The notes: a model not told the origin generated them from the sequence alone. Positions 25,663-33,796 are shown, counted from the first letter of the stretch. The stretch: 35,124 bases of DNA from Methylotenera sp. (GCA_023259635.1 JALRGX010000074.1:1-35124); one strand, 5' to 3'. Translations and numbers: made by a program.

Positions 25663-26493
25663 TTAGAATGTTGCACCTGCAGCGTTAGCCATGTATTTCA
25701 CAGCACCAGCAACTTCAGCATCACTCAGAGCTGGATTACCGCCTTTAGCTGGCATCATACGAATACCGTGGGTTGCATGGGTTACCAGTGTATCGTAACC
25801 TTGCTTGATACGAGGCTCCCATTGTGCTTTGTCACCAAACTTAGGTGCATTCATCAAACCTGCCGCATGGCACATAGCACATACAGATTTGTAAACTTCC
25901 TCACCGCTCTTGCCAGCAGCTGCTGGTACTGCTGCAACTGCAACAGGCTCTGCAGCTGGTGCCGCAGCCTGCTCTGCAGGTTTTTCTTCAGTTGCTTTAG
26001 GCGCTGGCGCTTTAAAGTTTGCACCAGATGCATTTGCCATATGTGCAACAGCACTCGCAATTTCACCGTCTGTTAATGAAGGGTTGCCACCACGCGCAGG
26101 CATTGAACGGATACCTTCAAGCGCATGTTTAACCAATGTTTCATAACCTTGTGCAATACGTGGCTGCCACTGTGCTTTATCACCAATTTTTGGCGCATTC
26201 ATCAACCCTGCAGCGTGACACATAGAACATACTGCCTTCACTACTTCTTCGCCACTCTTTTCAGCTGAAGCACCCGCACCAGCCGCAGCCAATTCAACCG
26301 TAGCTACAGGCTTGATATTCTCTTCAATCTGAGAAATAGCTGCTGTTGGCTCAGCAACTTCAACCGTATCTGTTACACCAAAAAATTTTGCTACCAACAA
26401 AACGAATAAGGCAAAACCAACAATACCTACAAACGAGGCAAGTACGATTTGTCCAAATGAATAGCCTTTTTCGTCGCTATTTACATTGCTCAT
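25663..26493 (-). CDS. Membrane-anchored di-haem cytochrome c (c5-like tandem duplication)
   Basis: 276 residues. N-terminal membrane anchor (about 14-38), Ala/Glu-rich linker, then two class I cytochrome domains. Haem-binding motifs are CSMCH (89-93) and CAMCH (205-209); distal ligand methionines are M131 (RSMPARGG) and M247 (RMMPAKGG). Residues 78-160 and 194-276 are nearly the same sequence, joined by a Pro/Ala-rich flexible linker, which shows an internal duplication. The family shuttles electrons in the periplasm, commonly between a bc1-like complex or a methanol/methylamine dehydrogenase chain and terminal oxidases. Which chain is not decided here. Confidence 0.92.
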   Translation of the reverse strand: MSNVNSDEKGYSFGQIVLASFVGIVGFALFVLLVAKFFGVTDTVEVAEPTAAISQIEENIKPVATVELAAAGAGASAEKSGEEVVKAVCSMCHAAGLMNAPKIGDKAQWQPRIAQGYETLVKHALEGIRSMPARGGNPSLTDGEIASAVAHMANASGANFKAPAPKATEEKPAEQAAAPAAEPVAVAAVPAAAGKSGEEVYKSVCAMCHAAGLMNAPKFGDKAQWEPRIKQGYDTLVTHATHGIRMMPAKGGNPALSDAEVAGAVKYMANAAGATF

Positions 26494-26655
26494 TACAGTT
26501 CATTCCCAGAAAAAATTAGTAAAACGATTATTATACCTACACTTTCAGATTAAGGTAAAAGGCTAAAGAAATTAGCCAAAGAGTGGATATTAAGAACCCA
26601 GCAATCCGGTTATTCTAAAAATGCTTTCGCTAATCCCGCATCAAGTGTTTCTGTT

Positions 26656-26664
26656 TGTTATAAT
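26656..26664 (+). promoter_or_regulatory. Extended -10 promoter of tRNA-Arg
   Basis: TGTTATAAT gives a perfect TATAAT (26659-26664) with an upstream TG. No good -35 is visible. The predicted start at about 26671 leaves an 8-base 5' leader. Confidence 0.55.
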
Positions 26665-26678
26665 GCGCTACTTAACAT

Positions 26679-26755
26679 GCGCCCGTAGCTCAGTTGGATA
26701 GAGTGTTGGTTTCCGAAGCCAAAGGTCGTGGGTTCGACTCCCGCCGGGCGCGCCA
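26679..26755 (+). tRNA. tRNA-Arg(CCG)
   Basis: A complete cloverleaf with encoded CCA. Acceptor GCGCCCG (26679-26685) pairs with CGGGCGC (26745-26751), discriminator G, then CCA. Anticodon loop TTCCGAA (26711-26717) gives anticodon CCG, reading the arginine codon CGG. T-arm loop TTCGACT. It lies between the cytochrome gene and a lone lipoprotein gene. Confidence 0.95.
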
Positions 26756-26763
26756 CATACTAG

Positions 26764-26796
26764 AAAGGGTTGATCCATTACGAATTCAGCCCTTTT
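26764..26796 (+). terminator. Terminator of tRNA-Arg
   Basis: AAAGGGTTGA pairs with TCAGCCCTTT (10 base pairs, one G-U) around a 12-base loop, ending in TTTT. It begins 8 bases after the CCA. A very similar arrangement recurs at 28470-28521. Confidence 0.8.
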
Positions 26797-27035
26797 ACAT
26801 TTAATTTAGAGAATTATAAAACTGGGCACTAGCCGGTATTTAAATCTACCCCATAACAGCCTTTCCTGACCTATCAAGTTTAAGTCTGGTTTCAAGCAGA
26901 GAGAAACTATCAGTTATGGGAATATCTTACGATAAGTAACCAAGTCACCTAACGAGATAGATCAAAAATATCACAGAATATAACACCCTTCAATTTGGTA
27001 GTATACTTTCTGCTCACATTCAGACTTTTTCGAAA

Positions 27036-28310
27036 ATGCAAATATCCAAGACTCGGTTATCTTGGTCTATCATTCTTATGTTCAGCATTGCTTTGCTGCT
27101 CATCGGCTGCGCAGGCGAATTAACGACAAATTCCGCGGTATCACCAGCTAACATTCGGCTTTACCCGACACTTGACTTGCTGAAGGTCAAGACTAATCGC
27201 GACATTGTAAAAATCTTACTTGATGAACAGGGTATTGCTCATGCGTTCATAGCTGTTACGAATACTAAAGAGGTTTATCACGTGGCAGTTTCCCCTGATG
27301 GCAATATGCAACGTGAATTAATTGAGGCCAATAGCTCTCCTTCAAACGTTAGTGCCGCGTATGATAGTACCAACAGATTGCACCTGTTATTAGATGATAG
27401 GGAGTTAGTTTTCATGGGATCAAGCTGGAAAATTAATTCCAATACAATATGGAAAACCGCTGGCATCAAGGTAAGGAACCCAAGATTCATTCAGGCAAAA
27501 AATGGGATAATCCGGGCATTTCTAGTTGATGGGAATGAAGTAGGAGCAACCGGACGATGGAGCTTGTTTGGTTTTGGTGGTTACGGGGCCGGTATTATAT
27601 TTCCGTGGCATTTTGACTCAGAAAAGCTGCTAATAGTACCGGAATCAACTGTAGCCAAACCTTTTTGGTACGTGCTTGATCCTAAGGATAACCTTGACGC
27701 TGACAATGCAATATTTGCTACTGATAATAACCTAAATCTGAATGTGATTTACTCTGCATCCAGAGTCTTGATTGATAAAATAGATGAACCTCGCTATGCA
27801 AAAATTAGTCTATCTCCACCTCAATCAGAGGATAATCACCTAGTGAAAGGGGGCAAAACCGAGTTGCATCCTGTGAATGGGAGCAGCATCCCAATGATCA
27901 TCTCCAAACGAAGACCTTTTAAGCAGATTGCATTTTCCGTGGATCCTGATACCGGCATGTTATTGATCGTCAGAGCACATGATGCCAGCATTGGTTTAAA
28001 GCATGGCGAATGGGGCCAGCCACAGAAATTACCTATTCCAGATTTCTTCTGGGAACCAAGACTGGCATCCGCCGGTGGAGAAGCTTTTCATTTACTGACA
28101 GTGACTGAGACTGGGATGGCATACCTGATCTACTCCCGCGGGGCTTGGTCTACCCCTGTAATTTTGGGAAAACCTGATGTGGCATCCATATTTGGTAATA
28201 TATGGAGCGCTACAGATATAGCAAGCAATGGGCACAATAAAGCTTTCGCCGTATGGCCAACTAGAACTGGGATTGTAGGACGCTGGGTGGAAAGGGTTGA
28301 TCATAGATAA
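27036..28310 (+). CDS. Unknown predicted lipoprotein
   Basis: 424 residues, family not recognised. Signal peptide with lipobox LLIGC (Cys25) points to a lipoprotein. The rest (30-424) is rich in short beta-strand-like segments and turns with recurring patterns such as VSPDGN, DSTNRLHLLL and SVDPDTGMLLIVRAHD, which would suit a beta-propeller-like fold. This is an impression, not a domain match. A TATACT box (27002-27007) could be its promoter; no clear Shine-Dalgarno is seen. It stands alone between tRNA-Arg and a partial copy of the tRNA 3' end, so it may have arrived by tRNA-targeted insertion. Confidence 0.75.
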   Translation: MQISKTRLSWSIILMFSIALLLIGCAGELTTNSAVSPANIRLYPTLDLLKVKTNRDIVKILLDEQGIAHAFIAVTNTKEVYHVAVSPDGNMQRELIEANSSPSNVSAAYDSTNRLHLLLDDRELVFMGSSWKINSNTIWKTAGIKVRNPRFIQAKNGIIRAFLVDGNEVGATGRWSLFGFGGYGAGIIFPWHFDSEKLLIVPESTVAKPFWYVLDPKDNLDADNAIFATDNNLNLNVIYSASRVLIDKIDEPRYAKISLSPPQSEDNHLVKGGKTELHPVNGSSIPMIISKRRPFKQIAFSVDPDTGMLLIVRAHDASIGLKHGEWGQPQKLPIPDFFWEPRLASAGGEAFHLLTVTETGMAYLIYSRGAWSTPVILGKPDVASIFGNIWSATDIASNGHNKAFAVWPTRTGIVGRWVERVDHR

Positions 28311-28446
28311 TAAGCATTAACTGGTTTTCTCTGTCAACTGATTGAATAATCCCCGCTTGCCATCTCTTAAAAGCTATATTCGACGCTTATCGATAACGCC
28401 TATTACCGACAGCTGACAACCATGACTTAGAGAAGAACTATACATT

Positions 28447-28521
28447 TCCAGTGTCCATTTTTATCACCTCGGGCGCGCCAAAAAATGAAAAGGCTGATTC
28501 CATAAAGGTTTCAGCTTTTTT
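28447..28521 (+). repeat. tRNA-Arg 3'-end copy with terminator (copy A)
   Basis: CGGGCGCGCCA (28470-28480) equals the last 11 bases of tRNA-Arg including CCA. Seven bases later a 10-base-pair terminator stem (28488-28497 with 28511-28520) and a T-run follow, the same layout as after the real tRNA. The 23 bases before it (from 28447) match the segment at 32223-32256. Confidence 0.7.
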
Positions 28522-28546
28522 ATTTGAATCCAAAATTGATAAAATC

Positions 28547-28571
28547 GGGGACTTTTCTATTCAAAGTCCCC
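28547..28571 (-). terminator. Probable terminator of the GGDEF-EAL gene
   Basis: A perfect 9-base-pair stem GGGGACTTT/AAAGTCCCC with a 7-base loop lies 98 bases after the stop codon on the minus strand, followed by GATTTTAT. The U-run is short. Confidence 0.5.
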
Positions 28572-28668
28572 CTATAGTCGGATAACCTCTAAATCCCCAT
28601 AGCGAACTATCAACGGCAATGTGAATTAAGATAGAAGGACGCCATAAGGAGTCTCACCTGAATGACAT

Positions 28669-31600
28669 TTACGTTGAACCTTTGCCAAGAATGGAGTAGC
28701 GATTTTTTAACAGGGCTTCAAACTCTTCAATTGGTAATGGCTGACTAAAATAATAGCCCTGAAAATGATCGCAATCATTATCTTTCAGAAACTGCAGTTG
28801 CTCCGTTGTTTCTAAGCCCTCTGCCAATACTTTTAACCCTAGACTGTGGGCCAGGGTAATAATTGTGACAACTAAGGCTCTATCGTTAGTATTCTTAGTA
28901 ATGTCGCGCACAAAAGACCGGTCAATTTTCAATTGATATAAAGGGAGTTTCTTCAAATATTGCAGCGATGAATACCCGGTACCAAAATCATCCAATTCGA
29001 AATTAATACCCAGTTGCTTGAAAAGATTCATGCAGGCAATGGTGCCCTCTGTGTCGCCAAGCAACATACTCTCGGTAAGTTCCAGATTGAGCAGTGAGGG
29101 ATCAATGCGGTGATGGGCGATCATCGACTCAACTTGCTGTACGAAGTTTGGCTGATGAAACTGCTTGGCACTGACATTAACCGAAAGTCTGAGCTGATTC
29201 ATTTTCGGATCTTGTTCCCACGCTTTAAGCTGAGCACAGGCAACATCTAGAACCAATTGCCCGATTTCCAATATCAACCCAGTCTCTTCTGACAACGAGA
29301 TAAACTCTGCTGGAAAAATCATCCCACGCTGCGGATGCTGCCAGCGAATCAACACCTCTGCTCCAATGACCTGATTATTCCTGTCAACCTGTAACTGATA
29401 AAATAACTTGAATTCTTGCCGCTTCACCGCTGCACGCAGCTCACGTTCCAGTTCGGTTCGGGCTGTAATAGCAAACTGCATTCCGGGATCAAAAAATCTT
29501 ACAGTATTGCGACCGGAATTTTTAGCTTCATACATTGCAATATCTGCTTGTTTCAGCAGTTCATCAATACCACTGTTATTTTTATCAAACAACACGGCAC
29601 CGATGCTGACAGTACTATGATACGGATGGGCACCTAGATGGTAGATTTGACTCAGGGCGTGTAAAATTTTCAGCGCACATGCCTCGACCTCAGATGCTGC
29701 AATCAAAGCCTCACTGTGCAAACCCTCAAGCAGAACCACATATTCATCACCGCCCAGGCGTGCAACCGTATCCCCGGCACGCACACACTTTGTAAGGCGC
29801 TGCGCCACCTCCTTAAGAAGAACGTCGCCAACATCATGCCCGAGCGTATCGTTAATATTTTTGAAATGATCAATATCCAGAAACAGTATAGCGCCCATTC
29901 GACCGCTACGTTCACTCGCAGCGAGTGCCTGTGTAAGGCGTTCTGTCAACATACGCCGGTTCGGCAGAAGCGTCAGCGGATCATAGAACGCCAGCATTTT
30001 GATTTCATCTGTGGCTGCCTTGCTGAAAGAGATATCAATCATGGTAGCGACATAATTGGTAACTGCATTCTTAGCATCTTTCACAGCCGTAATATTAAGC
30101 TGACATGGAAACAGTTCACCGTTTTTACGGCGGTTCCATATTTCGCCTATCCAGGAACCGCTATGATTAATGCTATCCCACATCGAGGCATAGAAATGAT
30201 TATCATGACGCCCCGATTTAAGAACATTAGGAGACTTTCCTATGACCTCCTCTGCGCTGTATCCCGTAATAAGGGTATAAGAGTGATTAACTTTAAGAAT
30301 GATATGGTTTGCATCAGTGATAAATATCCCCTCTTGAGATTCAAACGCAATAGCAGCGATACTGAGCTGCTGACTGGCAGATTTCCTATCGGTAATGTCA
30401 CGCGAGATCATGACGAAATGCGGATTCTCCTCCGGACTATCCTCGCGCTTTGCAACTGACAATTCAAACCAATGCAACTCATCACCCAATGCAATTTCAA
30501 TCTGCTGCCCGAAGGAAATCCCCTTAATCGATGCCTCATGCAATGCAGCCATGCAAATTTCAGCGGCCTTTGATGGCAACACTTCAGTAATTTTCTTTCC
30601 AACTAACTCCTGAGCAGGCTTCGCTAATAATGACTTAAATTTAGTGTGGAAACCATGGTAACGGCCTTCTATGTCCAAATCAAACAGCACATCCGGAATA
30701 GCGTTTAATGTACACTCCAATTCAGATTGAGTCTGACGCAAGTCTTGTGTCATCTGCTCTGCAAGTGACATAGCACGTGCGCGGCCGCTGCCTAAAAGCC
30801 ATATCAGCCCCCCAAACAGCAGGCTAACCAAAAAACCACCAGTGACAAGTACTGTCAGTTTACTTTTTGGAAAACGCGCATCGAATTCAGGAGCGGAACG
30901 TATGATAATATCCCAGCGCTTACCACCGACATAAAGCGCGCGCTCGGCGTAAAGATCCGTGTAATTGGTGCCGCGACTAAACAGGACGTCTTTACCTTGT
31001 TGTATCGTTACCGCCAGATCACTGTCGATCTGGCTGCCCATACCAGCCATAAAGTCATTGATGCGAAATGCACCGCTGACCCAGCCTGATATGGCAGCAC
31101 GCCTAGCCTCAACAGTATCCAGCGGCTTACTGGTATCATAAATCGGCACATACATCACTGATGCAGGGATGTCTTTTCCTGCATCCTGAACCAGAGTAAG
31201 ACGGGACGTCAGCGCTGTGGCATCCAGATCGCGCGCCTCCTCCATGGCTGGTTTTCCTATTGGATTTGTAAGCAAATCATAGCCTATCGCATTTAGATTT
31301 GCGCCTTCATACGGTTCTATCAATGACAGCGGCGCATAGCTCATGCGTTCACCTGCTGGCCTAACTTTGAAATCAGCATTACCACGCCGCTTCATATCAG
31401 CAATAAATCGCATCCATTTTTCTTGAGGCACATGAATTGCAATGCCGACGGCAAGGAACCCCGGTGAGGTTTCAGATATTCTCAGGGCGCTGATGTAATC
31501 GTGATATTCCGCTTTGGTAACAAAATCAGAACTTTCGTAAAAACCTTTGACTCCGCGCAGCACGAGTTCATAACGTAACAGCCTGAGGTAAAATGTGTTT

Positions 31601-31755
31601 TGAATTTGGTTGGAAGATTCATTAAACACCTCAAGGCGTTTATTGCTGGCTTGATTCTCCTCTTTATACCAATAAGCGATCGTGAGACACATCATAAAAA
31701 TGGTCACACTGACTGCAATCAAAGTAATCTGTCTGTAACGATTAAACATTTTCAT
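28669..31755 (-). CDS. CHASE-PAS-PAS-GGDEF-EAL c-di-GMP enzyme
   Basis: 1028 residues from ATG 31755. The frame extends to a TTG at 31902, but that adds 49 unlikely residues before the membrane helix. Membrane helix about 8-28, CHASE sensor (about 80-270), second helix (300-322), PAS (346-456) and PAS (466-580). GGDEF domain (586-756) has active site GGDEY and an intact inhibitory I-site RAGD five residues before it. EAL domain (766-1020) has EVLIR (ExLxR), NVSAKQF, ELTES, DDFGTGYSS and KIDRSF. Both halves keep key residues, so it may make and break c-di-GMP. It stands alone between two tRNA-end-like repeats. Confidence 0.92.
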   Translation of the reverse strand: MKMFNRYRQITLIAVSVTIFMMCLTIAYWYKEENQASNKRLEVFNESSNQIQNTFYLRLLRYELVLRGVKGFYESSDFVTKAEYHDYISALRISETSPGFLAVGIAIHVPQEKWMRFIADMKRRGNADFKVRPAGERMSYAPLSLIEPYEGANLNAIGYDLLTNPIGKPAMEEARDLDATALTSRLTLVQDAGKDIPASVMYVPIYDTSKPLDTVEARRAAISGWVSGAFRINDFMAGMGSQIDSDLAVTIQQGKDVLFSRGTNYTDLYAERALYVGGKRWDIIIRSAPEFDARFPKSKLTVLVTGGFLVSLLFGGLIWLLGSGRARAMSLAEQMTQDLRQTQSELECTLNAIPDVLFDLDIEGRYHGFHTKFKSLLAKPAQELVGKKITEVLPSKAAEICMAALHEASIKGISFGQQIEIALGDELHWFELSVAKREDSPEENPHFVMISRDITDRKSASQQLSIAAIAFESQEGIFITDANHIILKVNHSYTLITGYSAEEVIGKSPNVLKSGRHDNHFYASMWDSINHSGSWIGEIWNRRKNGELFPCQLNITAVKDAKNAVTNYVATMIDISFSKAATDEIKMLAFYDPLTLLPNRRMLTERLTQALAASERSGRMGAILFLDIDHFKNINDTLGHDVGDVLLKEVAQRLTKCVRAGDTVARLGGDEYVVLLEGLHSEALIAASEVEACALKILHALSQIYHLGAHPYHSTVSIGAVLFDKNNSGIDELLKQADIAMYEAKNSGRNTVRFFDPGMQFAITARTELERELRAAVKRQEFKLFYQLQVDRNNQVIGAEVLIRWQHPQRGMIFPAEFISLSEETGLILEIGQLVLDVACAQLKAWEQDPKMNQLRLSVNVSAKQFHQPNFVQQVESMIAHHRIDPSLLNLELTESMLLGDTEGTIACMNLFKQLGINFELDDFGTGYSSLQYLKKLPLYQLKIDRSFVRDITKNTNDRALVVTIITLAHSLGLKVLAEGLETTEQLQFLKDNDCDHFQGYYFSQPLPIEEFEALLKNRYSILGKGST

Positions 31756-31930
31756 GCGGCTCTTAAGCACCAATCTATTTTTTATGTCATGCCTTGTGAT
31801 AACACTGAAAATACCACAAACATTTTGTATGAGTGATGAATCATCAAAAATGCAATACATTAAATATTGGTAATGTGAACTAAATAATACGCTTAGATAC
31901 AATACCTTATCTAAAGATAGGTAATTGATA

Positions 31931-31968
31931 TTACTATAGATGTATTTAAATACATAGGGATATAGTAA
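31931..31968. promoter_or_regulatory. Nested AT-rich dyad, possible operator
   Basis: The perfect 16-base palindrome ATGTATTTAAATACAT (31940-31955) is enclosed by a second inverted repeat, TTACTATA (31931-31938) and TATAGTAA (31961-31968). It is upstream of the GGDEF-EAL gene, about 180 bases from its start. Confidence 0.5.
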
Positions 31969-32113
31969 CTACAAAGATTACTGACGCTCTTGTGCCCAAA
32001 CGCTACACTTCAGGTTTTTTCAAATGCGGCGCTCTTTTATGGCCTTAATTTCAAGATTGATGGGCGTTTTGTTAGCCAATATTTTTAATTAAAACTGTGT
32101 GACAGCTCTACCC

Positions 32114-32141
32114 CCCTGAATTCAACCGGTTGAATTCAGGG
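32114..32141. repeat. Perfect 28-base palindrome
   Basis: CCCTGAATTCAACC (32114-32127) is followed directly by its exact reverse complement GGTTGAATTCAGGG (32128-32141). No T-run follows on either strand, so it is not a standard terminator. Confidence 0.9.
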
Positions 32142-32222
32142 CTGCTTAATTGCCATTCATCACTGATTATTTACTGGCTTCTATTGACTTGAACTAGTCA
32201 TGTATTAATGAAACAGACTTTA

Positions 32223-32256
32223 TCCAGCGCCCATCTTCATCATCTTGGGCGCGCTA
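32223..32256 (+). repeat. tRNA-Arg acceptor-end-like repeat (copy B)
   Basis: 34 bases matching 28447-28480 at 27 positions. All seven differences are C/T changes. GCGCCCA (32227-32233) and TGGGCGC (32246-32252) form a 7-base-pair stem like the tRNA acceptor. The end GGGCGCG resembles the tRNA 3' end. No terminator follows, unlike copy A. Confidence 0.6.
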
Positions 32257-32424
32257 GCCATTCAAGACGCCTTAGGCCAAGGAGACTGGAGTTTAAAAAT
32301 TATCAAAACGCATCATATTAACAAAGGCTTACAGCCTAATCGTTGCATGCTGAAAAACGTCTAATTTAGACTTTATGGTTTATTGCCAATTAACATTCAA
32401 ATAAATTAGTGAAACTTTTTAGCA

Positions 32425-32451
32425 CTAGCACTCTCAAATCGTGAGTGCTAA
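32425..32451 (+). promoter_or_regulatory. CIRCE element (HrcA operator) before rpoH
   Basis: CTAGCACTC, nine bases, GAGTGCTAA matches the CIRCE consensus TTAGCACTC-N9-GAGTGCTAA with one mismatch in the left arm. A partial second left arm, TTAGCACT (32419-32426), overlaps it upstream. It ends 28 bases before the rpoH ATG. HrcA bound here would repress rpoH when folded HrcA is plentiful. Confidence 0.88.
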
Positions 32452-32479
32452 AATGAAACTTTAGGAGGATACAAAACTA

Positions 32480-33337
32480 ATGACCACTGCTTTAACAGTT
32501 CCAGTACTTACCGCAACTGACAGCCTTGAACAATATACAAGAGCCATTAAAGCTTATCCAATTCTTTCCGCTGAAGAAGAGTTTTCTCTGGCTGTAAAAT
32601 TTAAAAAAGAAAATGATTTAGAAGCTGCCCGCAAACTTATTCTGTCACACTTACGTTTGGTGACAAGTATTGCACGTGGATATACAGGTTATGGTTTACC
32701 TCAGGCAGACCTTATTCAAGAAGGTAACATTGGCTTAATGAAAGCTGTAAGACGCTTCGACCCTGATCGTGGCGTACGTCTGGTTTCGTTTGCAATACAC
32801 TGGATTAAAGCTGAAATCCATGAATACATTGTAAAAAACTGGCGTTTGGTAAAGATTGCCACCACTAAAGCGCAACGTAAGCTTTTTTTCAATTTACGTA
32901 GCATGAAATCTGGTATCAATACCATGCAACCAAGTGAAGTTGCACATATTGCACGTGAACTGAACGTAAAACCTGAAGAAGTGCTAGAGATGGAATCACG
33001 CCTGAATGGGCATGAAATATCGCTTGAAGCCAATATTGATGATGACAGCGAAGAGCATTACAGCCCTATCGCCTACCTTCAGGATGAAAGCCCGACCCCG
33101 GCTGAGGCTTTAGAAGCCAAACAATTTGAAATCGCTGAAACAACCGGCTTGGCAAACGCGCTTGAAAACCTGGATGACAGAAGCCGCCGTGTAGTAGAAG
33201 CACGCTGGTTGCAGGAAGATGGCGGCAAAACATTACATGAACTGGCAGACGAGTTTGGTGTATCTGCTGAGCGTATTCGCCAGATTGAACAAAAAGCCAT
33301 GCAGAAAATGAAAAGTCTGATGTTGGCGAGCAATTAA
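32480..33337 (+). CDS. rpoH: RNA polymerase heat-shock sigma factor sigma-32 RpoH
   Basis: 285 residues, standard length. Sigma region 2 includes LILSHLRLVTSIARGY (53-68), GLPQADLIQEGNIGLMKAV (72-90) and FAIHWIKAEIHEYI (104-117). The RpoH box QRKLFFNLR (132-140) separates sigma-32 from other sigma factors. Region 4 has the helix-turn-helix TLHELADEFGVSAERIRQIE near 255. It directs transcription of chaperone and protease genes. Strong AGGAGG lies 11 bases before the ATG. The CIRCE element upstream adds HrcA control. The gene is monocistronic, ended by the 33372 terminator. Confidence 0.96.
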   Translation: MTTALTVPVLTATDSLEQYTRAIKAYPILSAEEEFSLAVKFKKENDLEAARKLILSHLRLVTSIARGYTGYGLPQADLIQEGNIGLMKAVRRFDPDRGVRLVSFAIHWIKAEIHEYIVKNWRLVKIATTKAQRKLFFNLRSMKSGINTMQPSEVAHIARELNVKPEEVLEMESRLNGHEISLEANIDDDSEEHYSPIAYLQDESPTPAEALEAKQFEIAETTGLANALENLDDRSRRVVEARWLQEDGGKTLHELADEFGVSAERIRQIEQKAMQKMKSLMLASN

Positions 33338-33371
33338 TACGAGAGTGATTTAATCACTTACTTTAACTAAT

Positions 33372-33398
33372 AAAAAGGCTGCTAATGCAGCCTTTTTT
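33372..33398 (+). terminator. Terminator of rpoH
   Basis: AAAAAGGCTGC, loop TAAT, GCAGCCTTTTTT: an 11-base-pair stem with a T-run, 34 bases after the rpoH stop codon. Confidence 0.92.
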
Positions 33399-33467
33399 AT
33401 TTTTCACGTTCTGTCCTAAAAATGAGCCAAAACTTTCGATTGACCCATTATTCCAGTCTTAAAACAT

Positions 33468-33788
33468 TTAGATGGATTGCGCCTCCAAGACCGGCTGCAG
33501 AATATAGTGCATATCCGTGTTCTGGAATTTGTCTTTTAAGATTGCAATTAAATCCTGCAAGACCGGCAATTCCGCATGCAGCATAAACTGCACACGACTT
33601 TGCCTACCAGTCACTTGCTCAACCAAACTCAACCTCGTTGTAAGGTGTCCCGTACCGTGCCCGCTAACGGGTGTACTGGTGAATCCGCTAATTGCACTTT
33701 GCTGTAATAGAAAATCTACCAGCACCTCTTCCAGCCTGGGTGCAACAATCAATATTAAAAGCGCATGTGCTGCATTATCTTGTGTCAT
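33468..33788 (-). CDS. DUF3240 family protein
   Basis: 106 residues from ATG 33788. The GTG at 33794 overlaps the AGGAG ribosome-binding site and is rejected. It is a small soluble protein with ferredoxin-like or PII-like alternation of strands and helices; the segment SGFTSTPVSGHGTGHLTTRLSLVEQVTGRQ is typical of DUF3240. The family is usually found directly after CzcA/CusA-type pump genes, as here. A role in heavy-metal efflux regulation is likely but unproven. The ribosome-binding site overlaps the stop codon of the pump gene, so translation is coupled. Confidence 0.85.
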   Translation of the reverse strand: MTQDNAAHALLILIVAPRLEEVLVDFLLQQSAISGFTSTPVSGHGTGHLTTRLSLVEQVTGRQSRVQFMLHAELPVLQDLIAILKDKFQNTDMHYILQPVLEAQSI

Positions 33789-33796
33789 GTTCACTC

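Larger units (their letters stand above)
28311..28668. other. Intergenic region holding a tRNA-Arg 3'-end copy and two hairpins
   Basis: No gene seen. It contains the tRNA-end copy (28470-28480), a terminator-like hairpin (28488-28521) and a second hairpin GGGGACTTT/AAAGTCCCC (28547-28571). Read on the minus strand, the second hairpin is followed by GATTTTAT and probably terminates the GGDEF-EAL transcript. Confidence 0.6.
31756..32479. other. 724-base intergenic region before rpoH, rich in dyads
   Basis: No convincing gene. Left to right it holds a nested AT-rich dyad (31931-31968), a perfect 28-base palindrome (32114-32141), a segment matching the tRNA-Arg acceptor end (32223-32256) and the CIRCE operator (32425-32451). 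Confidence 0.6.

Noticed and set aside
25910-26146. Overlapping frames in the cytochrome gene
   Set aside because: Shadows of an Ala/Pro-rich coding sequence; the haem motifs are on the minus strand.
28469-28480. Possible second tRNA gene at the tRNA-end copy
   Set aside because: Only the acceptor 3' strand and CCA are present; no D, anticodon or T arm can be folded upstream.
29716-30459. 247-codon plus-strand open frame
   Set aside because: It lies entirely antisense to the PAS/GGDEF part of the c-di-GMP gene, has no ribosome-binding site and no protein-like domain.
31756-31902. 49-residue N-terminal extension of the GGDEF-EAL protein from a TTG
   Set aside because: The extension precedes the membrane helix with no family similarity. 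ATG 31755 has an AAGAG upstream.
32114-32141. Palindrome as a transcription terminator
   Set aside because: Neither strand has a T-run after the stem, and no gene ends nearby.
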